The notes beneath the pieces are model-generated. The model saw only the letters and a list, made by a program, of their open reading frames with translations. It was not told the DNA's origin and searched no databases. Positions 25,963 through 34,443 of a stretch of 64,000 nucleotides of DNA are shown one piece after another (position 1 is the first letter of the stretch; each line of letters begins with the position of its first letter). This stretch comes from Chloroflexota bacterium. Its GTDB lineage: Bacteria > Chloroflexota > Limnocylindria > Limnocylindrales > CSP1-4. Position numbers and translations under genes: made by a program. Location: positions 496,001 through 560,000 of the forward strand of contig CANJLL010000001.1 of assembly GCA_947475545.1 (NCBI GenBank), read 5' to 3'.

Positions 25963-26525
25963 GCGACCACCTCCGTGCCGGGCTCCGCGTCACCGGCCTC
26001 ACCGGCTGCACCGGCCTCCCAGGCCGGCTCCGAGCGCCATGGCGCCTCCACCTGGATCGCGCCCACGAACTCGGGCAGCTGGCCGCCCTCGATCAGCTGG
26101 CGAACGGCCGAGGCCTCCCCGCAATGGACGAAGTAGTGGTAGGTCATACGCAGCAGCGCGGTCCCAACGGACTGCGGGATGCGGGAGCGGCCCATCGGGG
26201 TCGCCAGGTTCGCCGGCTCCAGCGCGTCCAGCCACCCGTCCGACGCCGCGGTGACCTCCCGCCAGGCTGCCAGCATCTCGGCGAGCGGCGGGTTTGACCT
26301 GGGCTTGCCGTTGGCGGTCAACTCGTTGAGCTCCGGGCGGGGCGTGACACCCTGCGCCCGCGTCAGCCAGGAGAGCTGCTCGTGCCAGGCCAGGTGGCCC
26401 ACCATCCAGGCGATGGAGTTCATGGGCCCGGGCTGCTGGGCCGCGTGCTCCCCGCTCAGGCCGTCCAGGCCACGGAGGAACTCGCTGCGGGCGAAACGGA
26501 GCTGCTCGACGCGGGGATGTGCCAT
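25959..26525 (-). CDS. DinB-like four-helix protein
   Basis: A 188-residue DinB-superfamily protein. The family's metal-binding histidines are suggested by IAWMVGHLAWHEQLSW and, near the end, MTYHYFVHCGEASAVRQL. Members are thiol- or metal-dependent enzymes, such as mycothiol- or bacillithiol-linked transferases, often of unknown substrate. The ATG at 26525 was chosen because a -10 box (TATAGT) ends six bases upstream and an earlier ATG would precede that promoter. It is translationally coupled to the glycosyltransferase-like gene. Confidence 0.8.
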   Translation of the reverse strand: MAHPRVEQLRFARSEFLRGLDGLSGEHAAQQPGPMNSIAWMVGHLAWHEQLSWLTRAQGVTPRPELNELTANGKPRSNPPLAEMLAAWREVTAASDGWLDALEPANLATPMGRSRIPQSVGTALLRMTYHYFVHCGEASAVRQLIEGGQLPEFVGAIQVEAPWRSEPAWEAGAAGEAGDAEPGTEVVA

Positions 26526-26531
26526 GGCCCG

Positions 26532-26537
26532 ACTATA
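26532..26537 (-). promoter_or_regulatory. TATAGT -10 box, leaderless DinB start
   Basis: TATAGT on the minus strand ends six bases before the ATG at 26525. The TAG stop codon of the upstream MFS gene is part of this hexamer. Confidence 0.5.
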
Positions 26538-27810
26538 GCGGCCGACCGGGTCGTCGGACGACATCGTCTCGTTGGATGGTCCACAGCGCCCGATTCCCAC
26601 GCAACACGGCCACGGCACCGACCGCCATGACTCCGCCGGCGAGCAGGATGGCCGCGGGACCGCCCACCAGGCCGGAGAAAAACCCGCTCTGTGTCTGCGA
26701 GAGCGGCGCCATGCCGCGCACGATCATTCCCTGGTTGGCCATCACCCGGCCCCGCATCCCGCTGGGTGCCGCGAGCTGCATCAGGCTGTTGCGGGTGACC
26801 GAGACCAGCGAATCAAACAGCCCGGTCATGACGAGGGCCGCAAAGGCGAAGACGTACGTCGAGGTCAGCCCGAAGGCGACGATCGATGCCGCGTAGCCGG
26901 CGGTGCACAGGATGGCGAACCGGCCCGGACGGCTCGTGGCACCGACGACCAGGAGGATCCCGATCCCCGCGAGCGCGCCCACGGCATCCGCAGAGAGCAG
27001 GCCGCCCAGCCCTTCGGGCCCCACGTTCAGCTGCTCGCGGGCCACGATCGTGATCATCACCTGGTTCATGGCGAAGAGCCCGTAGAACACCTCGAGCAGG
27101 ATCAGGCTGCGCAGGACCGGCGTCTGCAGGATGTAGACCCAGCCCTGGGTGAGCTCGGTGCGAAAGGATTCGCGGACCCCGCCGACCCGGGCTGAGATCC
27201 CGGTCACCAGTGCGAGCGCTCCCATCAGGCAGAGGTACGAGACGCCGTTCAGGAAGAACGGCGCGGCCTCCCCCAGCCCGGCGATGGCAAACCCGCCGAT
27301 CGCCGGCCCGATGAGGTTGGAGGCCCGCCCGGCCATGGACTGGAGCGTGACCGCCTCCACCAGTCGCTCGCGCGGGATGAGCCGTGGGAAGAGCGATTGG
27401 CGCGCGACGGAGTCGACGGCCGTGATCGCGGCCTGGATCCCGACCTGGAGGTAGACCTCCCAGAGCTGGACTGTGTTGGTGACGACGAGGACGCCCAGGG
27501 CCAGCGAGGCCACCATCGAGAGGCTCTGCGTGGCAAACAGGAGGCGACGCTGGTCAACCCGGTCGGCGATGACGCCAGCAAGGGGGGTCAGCAGCAGGGT
27601 GGGCACGGCCCGGACGATCCCCAGGAGGCCCAGCAGGAAGGGATTGCCGGTCAGCTCGTAGGTGATCCAGACGGCGCCCGTCTGCTCGATCCACTTGCCG
27701 GAGTTGGACGCGACGAAGCCAACCCAGTAGAGCAGGAAGTTGCGATAGCCAAGCGGTGCCAGGCCGCCGGGCAGGCGGGCGAACGGCGGGATGTCGCGGG
27801 CGCTCGTCAT
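26533..27810 (-). CDS. MFS exporter (MFS_3/enterobactin-exporter type), second copy
   Basis: A 425-residue transporter with about 12 hydrophobic helices. Its opening LGYRNFLLYWVGFVASNSGKW and loop DRVDQRRLLFATQS are shared almost residue for residue with the adjacent MFS gene, so the two are tandem paralogues. They also share TQSGFFSGLVGGP near the C-terminus. The ATG overlaps the stop of the first copy (27807-27810). Two tandem half-similar carriers could form a hetero-oligomer or handle related substrates; no substrate can be named. Confidence 0.88.
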   Translation of the reverse strand: MTSARDIPPFARLPGGLAPLGYRNFLLYWVGFVASNSGKWIEQTGAVWITYELTGNPFLLGLLGIVRAVPTLLLTPLAGVIADRVDQRRLLFATQSLSMVASLALGVLVVTNTVQLWEVYLQVGIQAAITAVDSVARQSLFPRLIPRERLVEAVTLQSMAGRASNLIGPAIGGFAIAGLGEAAPFFLNGVSYLCLMGALALVTGISARVGGVRESFRTELTQGWVYILQTPVLRSLILLEVFYGLFAMNQVMITIVAREQLNVGPEGLGGLLSADAVGALAGIGILLVVGATSRPGRFAILCTAGYAASIVAFGLTSTYVFAFAALVMTGLFDSLVSVTRNSLMQLAAPSGMRGRVMANQGMIVRGMAPLSQTQSGFFSGLVGGPAAILLAGGVMAVGAVAVLRGNRALWTIQRDDVVRRPGRPL

Positions 27811-29099
27811 CCGCTGGCCGGTGCGGCGCTCCCGTCGCCATCCGGGTCGTCGTCACGGGCCATGTGCCAGAAGGGGCGATTGCGGCGCGCCACCAGTGCC
27901 GCGCTGAGGCCCAGGGCCAGCGATGAGACGAGCACCGCCATCGGCCCCCCGAACAGGCCGGCGGTCACCCCGCTCTGGGTCTGCGCCAACGGGCCGAAGC
28001 CCCGCACCACCACGCCCTGGTTGGCCATGATGCGGCCGCGCATGTGGCCGGGCGCCGCCAGCTGGGCGATGGTGCTCCGCGTCACGCTGACCATCGCATC
28101 GAACACGCCGGCGACCATGAGGACGGCGAAGGCGGTCACGTAGTCGCGCGTGAAGGCGAACCCGATCAGCGCGGCGGCGCAGGCGATGGCGGCCAGCGTC
28201 ACGAACCGCCCGGGGCGCGCCGTGGTGCCAAAGGCGAGCAGCAGCCCGGTCCCGACGATGGCCCCCACCGAGGTCGCCGACAGGAGCCCCCCGAGACCCT
28301 CGGGGCCGACGCCCAGCGTCTCGCGGCCCACGATGGTGATCAGCACCGGATTCATCTGGAAGACGCCGTACACGACCTCCAGCTGGAGCAGGCCAAGCAG
28401 GACCGGTGTCGCCAGGAGATAGCGCCACCCCTCGATCAGCTCCGCGCGCCACGTGGTCCGCACGGCCACGCCAACGGACCATGCCACGCCCTTGATCCCG
28501 GCCAGGGCGCCCATCAGCACCAGGAAGGTGGCCGCGTTGAGCAGGAATGGGGCCGCGTCACCAAACCCCGCAATGGCGAACCCGCCGACGGCGGGCCCGA
28601 CCAGGCCGGAGATCCGCGCCGCCGTCGACGTCAGCGTGACGGATTCGACCATGTGGTCGCGCGGCACGAGGCGTGGGAAGAGCGCCTGGCGGGCGATGTA
28701 GTCCACGGACAGGACCGCGGACTGGATGAAGACCTCGAGGTACAGCTGCCACAGCTCGATGCGCCCCTCGAGGATCAGGAGGCCAGTGAGCAGCGAGGTC
28801 ACCAGCATGATCGCCTGCGTCACCATGATCAGCCGCCGCTGGTCCACCCGGTCCACCAGCACGCCGGCAAAGGGTGTGACGAGGATGGTGGGCAGCGCCC
28901 GGATCACCCCCATCAGGCCCAGCAGGAAGGGGTTCCCGGTCAGCTCGTAAGCCACCCAGACGGCACCCGTGTTCTCGATCCACTTCCCCGCGTTGGTCGA
29001 GGCGAAGCCCAGCCAGTAGAGCGCAAAGTTGCGATAGCCCAGAGGCGCGAGGCCGCCGGGCAGGCGGACGAAGGAGCCGGGGCGGCGTGCCGTGGTCAT
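27807..29099 (-). CDS. MFS exporter (MFS_3/enterobactin-exporter type), first copy
   Basis: A 430-residue major facilitator with 12 predicted helices, beginning LGYRNFALYWLGFASTNAGKW, with loop DRVDQRRLIMVTQA and late motif TQSGVTAGLFGGP. It is the nearest relative of the following gene. It lies 32 bases after an LLM oxidoreductase gene in the same direction and is probably co-transcribed with the two LLM genes. The start is ATG at 29099, with no strong ribosome-binding sequence. Confidence 0.88.
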   Translation of the reverse strand: MTTARRPGSFVRLPGGLAPLGYRNFALYWLGFASTNAGKWIENTGAVWVAYELTGNPFLLGLMGVIRALPTILVTPFAGVLVDRVDQRRLIMVTQAIMLVTSLLTGLLILEGRIELWQLYLEVFIQSAVLSVDYIARQALFPRLVPRDHMVESVTLTSTAARISGLVGPAVGGFAIAGFGDAAPFLLNAATFLVLMGALAGIKGVAWSVGVAVRTTWRAELIEGWRYLLATPVLLGLLQLEVVYGVFQMNPVLITIVGRETLGVGPEGLGGLLSATSVGAIVGTGLLLAFGTTARPGRFVTLAAIACAAALIGFAFTRDYVTAFAVLMVAGVFDAMVSVTRSTIAQLAAPGHMRGRIMANQGVVVRGFGPLAQTQSGVTAGLFGGPMAVLVSSLALGLSAALVARRNRPFWHMARDDDPDGDGSAAPASG

Positions 29100-29131
29100 G
29101 GGCGGCGGGACGCGGGCTGGGTCACGGGCGA

Positions 29132-30013
29132 TCAGGCATCCGCGATCGACGCGACCGCGTCCGCCAACTCATCGAGGGCCGTCAGGTCCTCAACGACGGG
29201 ACGGAGCAGGTACTCCGTGGCGCCCATGTCCTCGCGCCGACGGATCTGGTCACGGAGGGACTGCGGCGTGGTGGGGATGTTGCCGCGGTTCCGCTTCACC
29301 AGGTCCGGGCTGAACCCGTAGCTGGCCTGGATGTAGGCGTCGGCGTTCTCCTCCGCGCGCGGGCCCAGCGAGTAGTAGCTCCCGGTGACCCAGCGGGGGC
29401 GCCCGGCGCGGCCCGCCGCATCCCAGGCCGCCTCGATCTGCCGCCACAGGGCGGCCATCTTCTCGGGATCCCCTCCGCCCGGGGACATGAACCCGTCGCC
29501 CCAGGCGGCAACCCGACGCGCCACCACCGGCAGGTAGCCACCGATCAGGACCTCGGGGCCTCCGGGTCGCGCCGGCGCCGGACCGATGGGGCCGATGCCC
29601 TCGGCCACGGGCTCACCCGCCCAGATCCGGCGGAGCGTTGCCAGCTGCTCCTCGAGCAGCGCCCCGCGCCGATGGAAATCGAAGCCGGTGACGTCGTAGT
29701 CGTCCGTCCGGACACCCACGCCGACGCCCATGGAGAACCGGCCGCCGGAAAGCGCATCCAGCGAGGCCGCCTGGCGTGCCAGCAGCGTGGTCTCATGCGT
29801 GGGCGTCAGCATCACGGCCGTCATGAGGCCGATCCGCCGGGTGGCGCCGGCGGCTACCGCCAGGGCGATCAGCGGCTCCTGGGCATTGGTGACCACCCGG
29901 TCCGAGACGCCCAGCGTGGAGAAGGGACCCTGGTCGGCACGGATGGCCCACTCCACGAGCGATGCCGCCGTGACACCCCGGCCGCGGGTGGGCAGCCCGA
30001 TCGCGATACGCAT
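29132..30013 (-). CDS. LLM-class (F420-type) flavin oxidoreductase, copy 2
   Basis: A 293-residue TIM-barrel oxidoreductase of the luciferase-like monooxygenase family, which in this branch usually uses coenzyme F420. Marks are MRIAIGLPTRG at the start, RIGLMTAVMLTPTHET, LARQAASLDALSGGRFSMGVGVG, and RPGGPEVLIGG. The substrate is unknown. It has a strong ribosome site (GGAGGAG) ten bases before the ATG. The sequence is closely similar along its full length to the next upstream gene, indicating tandem duplication. Confidence 0.88.
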   Translation of the reverse strand: MRIAIGLPTRGRGVTAASLVEWAIRADQGPFSTLGVSDRVVTNAQEPLIALAVAAGATRRIGLMTAVMLTPTHETTLLARQAASLDALSGGRFSMGVGVGVRTDDYDVTGFDFHRRGALLEEQLATLRRIWAGEPVAEGIGPIGPAPARPGGPEVLIGGYLPVVARRVAAWGDGFMSPGGGDPEKMAALWRQIEAAWDAAGRAGRPRWVTGSYYSLGPRAEENADAYIQASYGFSPDLVKRNRGNIPTTPQSLRDQIRRREDMGATEYLLRPVVEDLTALDELADAVASIADA

Positions 30014-30071
30014 GACAGTCTCCTCCCTGGTCGCCTCCGGGCGACCGATCGTGTGGATCGTGCGCTGCGGC

Positions 30072-30950
30072 TCAGGCCGGGCGCGCGGCGATCACGTCGG
30101 CGATGGCGTCCAGCGTCGGCAGGTCCGTCGTGCACGGCCGAAGGACGTATTCGTCGGACCCAAGGTCCTCGAGACGCCGGATGGCGTCGTAGATCTGTTG
30201 CGGCGAGGTTGGCACGTTGGATCGGATCCGGCGCGCCAGGTCCGGCTTGAAGCCGTAGTTCTCCTGGATGTAGCGATCCGCGACGTCGTCCGCGTCGGGG
30301 CCCAGCGCGTAGTACGCGCCGGTGATCCAGCGCGGCGCGCCGGACCGGCCCTCGGCAGCCCAGGCGTCCTTGATCTTCTGCCAGAGACCCAGCACCGCCG
30401 CCGGGTCGCCCCCGACCGGTGCCAGGTAGCCGTCTCCCCAACGGGCGATCCGGCCGGCGACCGCTTCCACATAGCCGCCCAGCAGCACCTCCGGCCCACC
30501 CGGCCGAACCGGGGCCGGACCAATGGCTCCGATCCCGTCTGCGGCGGGCTCGCCCGCCCAGATACGCCGGAGTTGCTCCAGTTGCGCTTCCAGGCGCCGG
30601 CCACGGGTGTGGAAGTCCGTCCCCGTCGCGAGGTAGTCGTCCGTCCGGACACCGATCCCCACGCCCAACGTGAAGCGGCCATTGGACAGCGCATCCAGCG
30701 AAGCCGCCTGGCGGGCGAGCAGCGTGGTCTCGCGTGACGGAACCACGATCGCCGAGGCCATCAGCCGGATCCGTTGGGTGACGCCGGCCGCCACCGCCAG
30801 GGCGATGAGCGGCTCCTTGGCGTGGTGGACGACGCGGTCGGTGACCGCGAGGCTGGAGAAGCCGGCCTGGTCGGCCCGCCGGGCCCAGGCCGTGATGAAC
30901 GCTCCGTCGATGAACGCCTCGCGTGTCGGCAGGCGCATCCCGATCTTCAT
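30072..30950 (-). CDS. LLM-class (F420-type) flavin oxidoreductase, copy 1
   Basis: A 292-residue luciferase-like monooxygenase. It starts MKIGMRLPTREAFIDG and has LARQAASLDALSNGRFTLGVGIG and RPGGPEVLLGG, parallel to the downstream copy. The ATG at 30950 follows GGAGGTGGCG, an excellent ribosome site; longer reading frames upstream run into the leader repeats and are not credible. It is the first gene of a likely operon: LLM, LLM, MFS, MFS. A possible role is redox change of a small molecule that the MFS pair exports, but this is only context. Confidence 0.88.
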   Translation of the reverse strand: MKIGMRLPTREAFIDGAFITAWARRADQAGFSSLAVTDRVVHHAKEPLIALAVAAGVTQRIRLMASAIVVPSRETTLLARQAASLDALSNGRFTLGVGIGVRTDDYLATGTDFHTRGRRLEAQLEQLRRIWAGEPAADGIGAIGPAPVRPGGPEVLLGGYVEAVAGRIARWGDGYLAPVGGDPAAVLGLWQKIKDAWAAEGRSGAPRWITGAYYALGPDADDVADRYIQENYGFKPDLARRIRSNVPTSPQQIYDAIRRLEDLGSDEYVLRPCTTDLPTLDAIADVIAARPA

Positions 30951-30968
30951 CGCCACCTCCTGGATCGT

Positions 30969-31007
30969 GCGTGCAGGCTGTGCGTGCAGGCTGTGCGTGC
31001 TGGCTGT
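30969..31007 (-). repeat. Three 13-bp direct repeats in the LLM operon leader
   Basis: The plus-strand unit GCGTGCAGGCTGT repeats at 30969, 30982 and 30995, with one mismatch in the third. The block lies between a -10-like box and the ribosome site, so it would be transcribed into the 5' leader. Confidence 0.75.
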
Positions 31008-31013
31008 GCGCCG

Positions 31014-31019
31014 ACAGTA
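31014..31019 (-). promoter_or_regulatory. Candidate -10 box (TACTGT) for the LLM/MFS operon
   Basis: TACTGT on the minus strand lies directly upstream of the 13-bp repeats and would give a leader of roughly 55 bases. No convincing -35 is visible. Confidence 0.35.
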
Positions 31020-31087
31020 CACGGCCGGCCGCCGCCGGTGCGGGCTGCGGGGACAACGGCGACCGCACGGGCCGGCCGACTGAGACC

Positions 31088-31106
31088 GGCCCCCCGATCG
31101 GGGGCC
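31088..31106. other. GC palindrome between divergent genes
   Basis: CCCCCGATCGGGGG (31091-31104) is a perfect palindrome flanked by GG and CC, in the divergent region between the LLM operon and the YwiC-like gene. It could be an operator or the stem of a structured RNA; no regulator gene is adjacent. Confidence 0.3.
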
Positions 31107-31199
31107 ATGAGCCCAGCCATGTCCCGCGTGGGCCATCCGACCTGGGTGGTGGTGCACCTGGTACTGCCCGCGCCCCTGCGCAAGCCGCTTTCGGTGCGC

Positions 31200-31205
31200 T
31201 ACGGT
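31200..31205 (+). promoter_or_regulatory. TACGGT -10 box, leaderless YwiC-like start
   Basis: TACGGT ends seven bases before the ATG at 31213. Confidence 0.4.
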
Positions 31206-31212
31206 GTCCGCC

Positions 31213-31527
31213 ATGACTGCTCGTCCCGCTACCGCTGCCGCGACCGCCGCTGCCGCGACCGCCGCTGCCCGGCGCGCCTGGCTCCCCCGCCAGCACGGCG
31301 CCTGGGCCATGCTGATCCTCCCGATCCTGGTTAGCGTGGTGGCGAGCTCGCCGGCTCCCTGGCACCTGGCGCTCACCGGCGCCGCGCTGAGCGGCTACCT
31401 CGCATCGGCGGCATTCCAGGGCTGGTCGCGGTCCCGGCGCGTGTCCGTCTTCCGGCGGCCGTTGCTGGTCTACACGGCGGCCTTTGCCGCCATCTCCCTC
31501 CCGCTGCCCGGCCTCCTCGCCGGCTGA
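31213..31527 (+). CDS. Truncated YwiC-like membrane protein
   Basis: A 104-residue ORF whose RRAWLPRQHGAWAMLILPIL segment is the hallmark N-terminus of YwiC-like membrane proteins, followed by two or three hydrophobic helices and RRPLLVYTAAFAAIS. Family members are usually about twice this length with several more helices; here the frame stops after LPLPGLLAG. The remaining part is not found in other frames before the next gene, so this is a deletion remnant or a short variant rather than a simple frameshift. A plausible leaderless promoter is kept, so it may still be expressed. Confidence 0.6.
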   Translation: MTARPATAAATAAAATAAARRAWLPRQHGAWAMLILPILVSVVASSPAPWHLALTGAALSGYLASAAFQGWSRSRRVSVFRRPLLVYTAAFAAISLPLPGLLAG

Positions 31528-31558
31528 TCCGCCGCTCGCGCTCCACGCCCGGTCCGGG

Positions 31559-31564
31559 TATCGT
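31559..31564 (+). promoter_or_regulatory. TATCGT -10 box, leaderless MFS start
   Basis: TATCGT ends six bases before the GTG at 31571; there is no ribosome-binding sequence. Confidence 0.45.
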
Positions 31565-31570
31565 CCGGGC

Positions 31571-32938
31571 GTGTCCAGTCACGCGCCATCACCCATCGCC
31601 GCGCGAACCAGCGCATGGCTGGCGCGCTGGTCGCCCCTGCTGCCGGTCCTGGTCGCCGAGTTCGCGATGCTCGTGGGCTTTGGCGCCATCCTGCCCATCC
31701 TGCCGCTCTACCTCGTAGGCCACGGGATCGACAATGCCCTGCTGGGGGTGATCATCGCGGCCTGGCCGCTGGCCAAGCTGATCTCCGAGCCCATCCTTGG
31801 CTACCTGGCCGACCGACGCGCGCGCAAGCCCATCATGCTGGTCGCGCTGGTGATCCTGGCCGTCTCGATCGCCATGCCCCTCTGGCTGACCAGCGCACCG
31901 GCCTTCTTTGTCAGCCGCCTCATCGGTGGCCTGGCGACCGGGATGTACGACCCGGCGGCTCGCGGGATCATCGTTGACGCCACCGACGAGGACCGGCGCG
32001 GTGAGGCGTTTGGGCTGTACGGCTCCTTCCAGATGGGCGGGCTGATCCTCGGACCGGTCATCGGCTCGGCGGCGACCGCTGTCGTCGGCGGCTACGCCTT
32101 CCCGTTCGTGCTCACCGCGGCCCTTGTCCTGGTGGCGGCGCTCTTCCTGGGCGCGCGGCTGCGGGACACACGCGACCTGACACGCGATGACAGAGGAGCC
32201 GCTCGCTCGGGCCACCAGCCCAGCCCGCCCTCGCACCTGGGGCCCGGCGGCGAGGAGATGGCCACCGGCCTCGTCGGCGAGGCCGTCCTGGAGGCGGCGC
32301 TGAACGCCGCGGCCCGCCCACGGGGCACCGTGGCGCGCGTGGCCGCGGGCGACCGGGGTCGGCTGCTCAACCGGATGCTCCTTGCCGCGGTGGTCATGCA
32401 ACTGACCTTCTCGTTCTCGACCGGGGTTTACGAAGTCATCTGGAGCCTGTTCATGTCCAGCCTGGGTGCGTCGGTGGCGTGGATCGGCTTCACGTTCACG
32501 CTCTTCGCGCTCCCCGTAATGCTGCTCTCCCCGTTCGCCGGGCGCCTGGTGGACCGCTACGGAGGCCTGCGCTTCGCCATCCTGGGCGGCGTGGCCGTGG
32601 CCGCCGCGGGGGTGATCTACACGACCGCCACCGAGCCCGTCATGCCGGCGCTGGTCGGCCTCCTCGAGGCGTCCGGGTTCGCGTTCGTGGGCCCCGCGCT
32701 CTTCTGGCTCCTGGCCCGCGGGACACCACCCGGGCGAACCTCCACCGCGCAGGGCATCTTCGGGGCGGCCGGCACCACGGGCACCATCGTCTCGTCGCTG
32801 GCCGCCGGCGTGCTGTGGGGCGTTGATCCGCGCCTGCCGTTCTACCTGTTCGTCGGCGTCTCGCTGGTGGGCATGGCGGTCGCGGCGGTCATCGGACGCG
32901 AGCGCCCCGCGGCGGCCCCGGCGACCGTCGGCGCCTGA
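31571..32938 (+). CDS. MFS transporter
   Basis: A 455-residue major facilitator with 12 predicted helices. The signature loop LADRRARKPIMLVAL lies between helices 2 and 3, and DEDRRGEAFGLYGSFQMGG is typical of the TetA/MdtG-like drug-efflux branch. A central hydrophilic loop of about 70 residues splits the two halves. The GTG at 31571 was chosen because a -10 box ends six bases upstream and the protein then begins close to its first helix. It precedes pxpA by 36 bases but pxpA has its own -10 box. Confidence 0.87.
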   Translation: MSSHAPSPIAARTSAWLARWSPLLPVLVAEFAMLVGFGAILPILPLYLVGHGIDNALLGVIIAAWPLAKLISEPILGYLADRRARKPIMLVALVILAVSIAMPLWLTSAPAFFVSRLIGGLATGMYDPAARGIIVDATDEDRRGEAFGLYGSFQMGGLILGPVIGSAATAVVGGYAFPFVLTAALVLVAALFLGARLRDTRDLTRDDRGAARSGHQPSPPSHLGPGGEEMATGLVGEAVLEAALNAAARPRGTVARVAAGDRGRLLNRMLLAAVVMQLTFSFSTGVYEVIWSLFMSSLGASVAWIGFTFTLFALPVMLLSPFAGRLVDRYGGLRFAILGGVAVAAAGVIYTTATEPVMPALVGLLEASGFAFVGPALFWLLARGTPPGRTSTAQGIFGAAGTTGTIVSSLAAGVLWGVDPRLPFYLFVGVSLVGMAVAAVIGRERPAAAPATVGA

Positions 32939-32961
32939 GCCACTCCAGCGGCCACAGGTCG

Positions 32962-32967
32962 TACCAT
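32962..32967 (+). promoter_or_regulatory. TACCAT -10 box, leaderless pxpA start
   Basis: TACCAT ends seven bases before the pxpA ATG at 32975. Confidence 0.5.
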
Positions 32968-32974
32968 CCGCGCC

Positions 32975-33745
32975 ATGCAGATCGACCTCAACGCTGACGT
33001 GGGTGAGAGCTTTGGCACCTGGTCGCTGGGCGAGGACGAATCGCTGATCCCGCTGGTCTCCTCGGTGAACGTCGCGTGCGGGTTCCATGCCGGCGACCCC
33101 CGGACGATCCAGCGCACGGTGGCGCTGGCCGTTGCCGCCGGGGCGGCGGTAGGGGCCCATCCGGGCTACCCGGACCCCGCCGGCTTCGGCCGGCGGGCCA
33201 TGAGCATGTCGCCAGAGGACCTGGAGGCCGCGATCCTCTACCAGGTCGGCGCCGTGGCCGCGTTCGCGCGGGCCGCGGGCACGGAGCTCCGCCACGTGAA
33301 GCCGCACGGCGCGCTGTACAACCAGGCCGCGCTGGACCGGGAGACGGCCGAGGCCATTGCCCGGGCGGTCCGACGATTCTCCTCCTCGCTCATCCTCGTG
33401 GGCCTGGCCGGGTCGGCGCTGCTCGACGCGGGCGCGGATGCCGGCCTGACCACCGCCGGCGAAGGGTTCCCGGATCGCGCCTACGAGCCGGACGGGACCC
33501 TGCGGGCCCGGCACCACGCCGATGCGCTGCTGGGCGACGAGGCAGCGGTGGGCGCCAGGGCCGTCGCGATGGTTCGCGAGGGAGCCGTGTCTGCCGCGGA
33601 CGGCAGTCACGTTGCCATCCACGCCGCCACGCTGTGCATCCACGGCGACGCGCCCGGCGCGGCGCGTCGCGCCCGGGCGACTCGCACGGCCCTCGCGGCA
33701 GCCGGCATCGGCGTCCGCGCGCTCAGCCCGGCCCGCGACCAGTGA
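32975..33745 (+). CDS. pxpA: 5-oxoprolinase subunit A (LamB/YcsF family)
   Basis: A subunit of the ATP-dependent bacterial 5-oxoprolinase PxpABC, which opens 5-oxo-L-proline to glutamate in the cytoplasm. The 256 residues carry all family landmarks: DLNADVGESFG at the N-terminus, CGFHAGDP near 34, GAHPGYPDPAGFGRR near 54, and VKPHGALYNQAA near 110. The stop overlaps a possible GTG start for pxpB (33742). With pxpB and pxpC following directly, this is a standard three-subunit operon. Confidence 0.95.
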   Translation: MQIDLNADVGESFGTWSLGEDESLIPLVSSVNVACGFHAGDPRTIQRTVALAVAAGAAVGAHPGYPDPAGFGRRAMSMSPEDLEAAILYQVGAVAAFARAAGTELRHVKPHGALYNQAALDRETAEAIARAVRRFSSSLILVGLAGSALLDAGADAGLTTAGEGFPDRAYEPDGTLRARHHADALLGDEAAVGARAVAMVREGAVSAADGSHVAIHAATLCIHGDAPGAARRARATRTALAAAGIGVRALSPARDQ

Positions 33746-33762
33746 CAAGCGAGGAGCCGGCC

Positions 33763-34443
33763 GTGATCACGCTGCCTACCTCGAGGATTCTTCGATTCGG
33801 GGACGCCGCGATCATCATCGAGGTTGCCGCCCACGCGGGCTACAGCGCGACCCAGACCGTCAACGCCCTCAACCGCGAGCTGTCCGTTCGCCTCGTCGGG
33901 CGGGCCGGCTGGGAGCGGCCGGTCCCTGGCGCCACCACGCTCCTCATCCCGATCGATCCCATCGAGCCCGGCGTCGAGGCGGCGATCGTGGAGGTCACCC
34001 GCTGGCTGGACGGCTGGACGCGGCCCGGGGAGGACGACCCCGTCCACGAGTCGGGCCCCATCGTCGAGATCCCGGTGCGCTACGGCGGCCAGGAGGGCCC
34101 CGACCTCGCCGAGGTTGCGCGCGGCATCGGGCTCACCCCTGCCGAGGTGATCGAGCTCCACACCGGGACCATCTACACCGTTGCGTTCAGCGGGTTCATC
34201 CCCGGTTTCGCCTACCTGGGCCCGCTGCCGCCCCGGCTGGTCCTGCCCCGGCGCGATACGCCGCGCCCCCGCGTGCCCGCCGGCTCGGTGGCGATCGCGG
34301 GTCCGCAGACCGCCGTCTACCCCGTGGACTCGCCCGGCGGGTGGTGGCTGATCGGGCGGACGCACGTGCCCATCTGGGACCCGCTCCGGACGCCACCGGC
34401 GGTCATCCGCGCCGGCCTGCGCGTCAAGTTCACGTCCCGATGA
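33763..34443 (+). CDS. pxpB: 5-oxoprolinase subunit B (KipI-like)
   Basis: The 226-residue second subunit of 5-oxoprolinase. Family motifs are ILRFGDAAIIIEV, IPVRYGG, HTGTIYTVAFSGFIPGFAYLG, PRVPAGSVAIAG and YPVDSPGGWWLIGRT. I start at GTG 33763 because GAGGAG stands six bases upstream; GTG 33742, which overlaps the pxpA stop as GTGA, would add seven residues and is equally possible. The stop overlaps the pxpC ATG (34440-34443), so subunits B and C are translationally coupled. Confidence 0.93.
   Translation: MITLPTSRILRFGDAAIIIEVAAHAGYSATQTVNALNRELSVRLVGRAGWERPVPGATTLLIPIDPIEPGVEAAIVEVTRWLDGWTRPGEDDPVHESGPIVEIPVRYGGQEGPDLAEVARGIGLTPAEVIELHTGTIYTVAFSGFIPGFAYLGPLPPRLVLPRRDTPRPRVPAGSVAIAGPQTAVYPVDSPGGWWLIGRTHVPIWDPLRTPPAVIRAGLRVKFTSR

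Noticed and set aside
29869-31376. Longer frames upstream of the LLM oxidoreductases, reaching past 31300
   Set aside because: They cross the leader repeats and promoter-like box; strong ribosome sites fix the starts at 30950 and 30013.
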